This document shows positions 63,120-64,000 of a DNA stretch of 64,000 nt, in pieces. The notes under the pieces are model-generated. The model was not told the origin of the DNA. It worked only from the letters and a program-made list of their open reading frames with translations, and did no database searches. Where the stretch lies: NCBI GenBank assembly GCA_002724245.1, contig PBOG01000214.1, positions 1-64,000 of the forward strand, given 5' to 3'. Position numbers and translations under genes: made by a program. This DNA is from Planctomycetaceae bacterium. Lineage in GTDB: Bacteria > Planctomycetota > Planctomycetia > Pirellulales > Pirellulaceae. The first letter of the stretch is position 1. Every line of letters begins with the position of its first letter.

Positions 63120-63569
63120 AATCAAGTTCCTTCATCAACTTGCTGACAAATCACACGGTTCGATGCGCCACATCCATGACCTGATCCACTGGGTCCATAA
63201 ACAACTGACCTGGCGGATCCCACAATGAACCGGGAAATGGGCACTCTGTAAAGCAGCAAACACAAGAAAGCTCAAAACACACCCCGCATTCACCTGCTGG
63301 TGAAAAGGCGGCTTGCGCGCACTGCAAGCCCGCTCAACGGTGGTTTTCAGGTGCCCTGGTAAGACTCTCTGCCAAATCGTTATTTGCTTCCATGACACCT
63401 GGCAAGAATCCATCGGACAACGAGTGTACTCAAAAAGATTCTTCGTCCCAGCGCTGTGAATCGGCTCAACGCTGCAGAATTCACGGGGCGCAGCAGTAAA
63501 TTCCGCCGCCTGGGACCACCTGAAGCAACCGACCTCCCAGTGGCACATGTTCTGCAAGGAAGTCTATCG
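63120..63569. other. Divergent intergenic region, 450 bases
   Basis: Between the APC permease and the secreted protein. Promoters for both are expected. A minus-strand frame at 63135-63557 has many rare Cys and Trp codons and no ribosome-binding site, and looks spurious. No terminator or RNA signature seen. Confidence 0.4.
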
Positions 63570-64000
63570 ATGTGGAAAAGTTTCCTCTATAGAAAGTCCC
63601 ATGCCATGCTGAGAACTCCCCTCCCGCTACTCTACGCATCGCTAATCTTTCTGGCCTGGTTGCCTTTGGGCAATGCGGAGAAGCGACCGCGACAAATGGG
63701 ACAATTTCAACCAGCACACAAGGAAGACGTTGCTATCCCTGTCCCCAGGAACGAGCAACGTGACTGGCTGGCAGAACGACTGCTGGAAAATGTTTCATCC
63801 CGGCGACAACGTCAAGTGATACGTACCAGGCTGGAACGAATGTCAGCGGACCAGATCGAAACGCTGGCACGGTTCTACATGCGCCAGCTACGGCACACGG
63901 TAGCACAACTCGAAGACATCCCAAGGCGGCGTCATCATCTCCGGCGCCACGCGGACCACCTCTTCTGGAACCAGCGCATAAGGTACGTTCCAGTGATCAG
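63570..64000 (+). CDS. Hypothetical secreted protein, C-terminus cut by window edge
   Basis: The frame is open from the ATG at 63570 to the right edge, 143 visible residues. AAGGA lies nine bases upstream. The start is MWKSFLYRKSHAMLRTPLP, followed by a hydrophobic stretch LLYASLIFLAWLPLG, a signal peptide with probable cleavage after GNA. The mature part is strongly basic (RRRHHLRRH, RRQRQVIRTRLER), with predicted helices. No family recognised; an Arg-rich secreted or periplasmic protein. An internal ATG at 63606 could be the start instead. Confidence 0.7.
   Translation, partial: MWKSFLYRKSHAMLRTPLPLLYASLIFLAWLPLGNAEKRPRQMGQFQPAHKEDVAIPVPRNEQRDWLAERLLENVSSRRQRQVIRTRLERMSADQIETLARFYMRQLRHTVAQLEDIPRRRHHLRRHADHLFWNQRIRYVPVI

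Noticed and set aside
63135..63557. Minus-strand 140-residue frame near the right end
   Set aside because: Rich in Cys and Trp, no ribosome-binding site and no pattern of a folded protein; more likely chance in a divergent promoter region.

Overview
The window reads as chromosomal DNA of a planctomycete (Planctomycetota, probably the Pirellulales/Planctomycetales side). This is inferred from family content, not from a marker gene. The pointers are two DUF1501 proteins with Tat-like leaders, a zinc-ribbon plus prenyltransferase/squalene-oxidase-repeat membrane protein, a DUF6798-like membrane protein, a WD40 protein, EF-hand and TPR secreted proteins, and long gaps between short transcription units. 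Base composition looks moderate (low to mid 50s percent G+C by eye) and uniform. I see no rRNA, tRNA, CRISPR array, insertion sequence, integrase or phage gene, so this looks like core chromosome rather than an island.

Layout. 1-6 kb: a membrane protein running off the left edge, a very long TolC-like outer-membrane lipoprotein and a secreted protein with a good sigma70-type promoter. 6-14 kb: rpmA (L27, without rplU), obg, coaX, an aberrant MnmE-like GTPase, a secreted TPR protein and comEC, all on the plus strand. 14-23 kb, minus strand: a giant single-chain AmmeMemoRadiSam protein (radical SAM + AMMECR1 + unidentified segment + Memo), a Gfo/Idh/MocA oxidoreductase, a squalene-cyclase-repeat membrane protein and a glycosyltransferase. 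23-31 kb: mutY, a TraB/GumN-like protein, a small membrane protein, a polytopic membrane protein, a YpsA-like Rossmann protein, DUF1501 and WD40. 31-38 kb: P-II and ferredoxin on one strand facing citrate synthase, EF-hand protein, ParA, rhomboid protease and two small conserved-looking genes. 38-47 kb: aroB, dprA, cysD-cysNC (sulfate activation), a peroxiredoxin with a CxxC thioredoxin-like partner, and glyA. 47-58 kb: response regulator, TPR protein, DUF2752, alpha/beta hydrolase, then a minus-strand set of esterase, DUF1501 and AraD1-like protein, and the overlapping pair larB-nnrD. 58-64 kb: shikimate kinase, prepilin peptidase, DapA-family lyase, APC permease, and a secreted protein cut by the right edge.

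Functional threads. comEC, dprA and a type IV prepilin peptidase are scattered components of a DNA-uptake route. aroB and aroK both serve chorismate synthesis but are not adjacent. cysD and cysNC form a complete ATP-sulfurylase/APS-kinase unit with a hairpin in the cysD leader. LarB and NnrD overlap by four bases and both act on nicotinamide or nicotinate dinucleotides. The most unusual item is the four-part AmmeMemoRadiSam fusion, a system whose biochemical job is not established. Secondary oddities are the MnmE-like GTPase without its C-terminal Cys motif, MutY with Glu in place of the catalytic Asp, and a terminator hairpin that abuts the ribosome-binding site of the AraD1-like gene.
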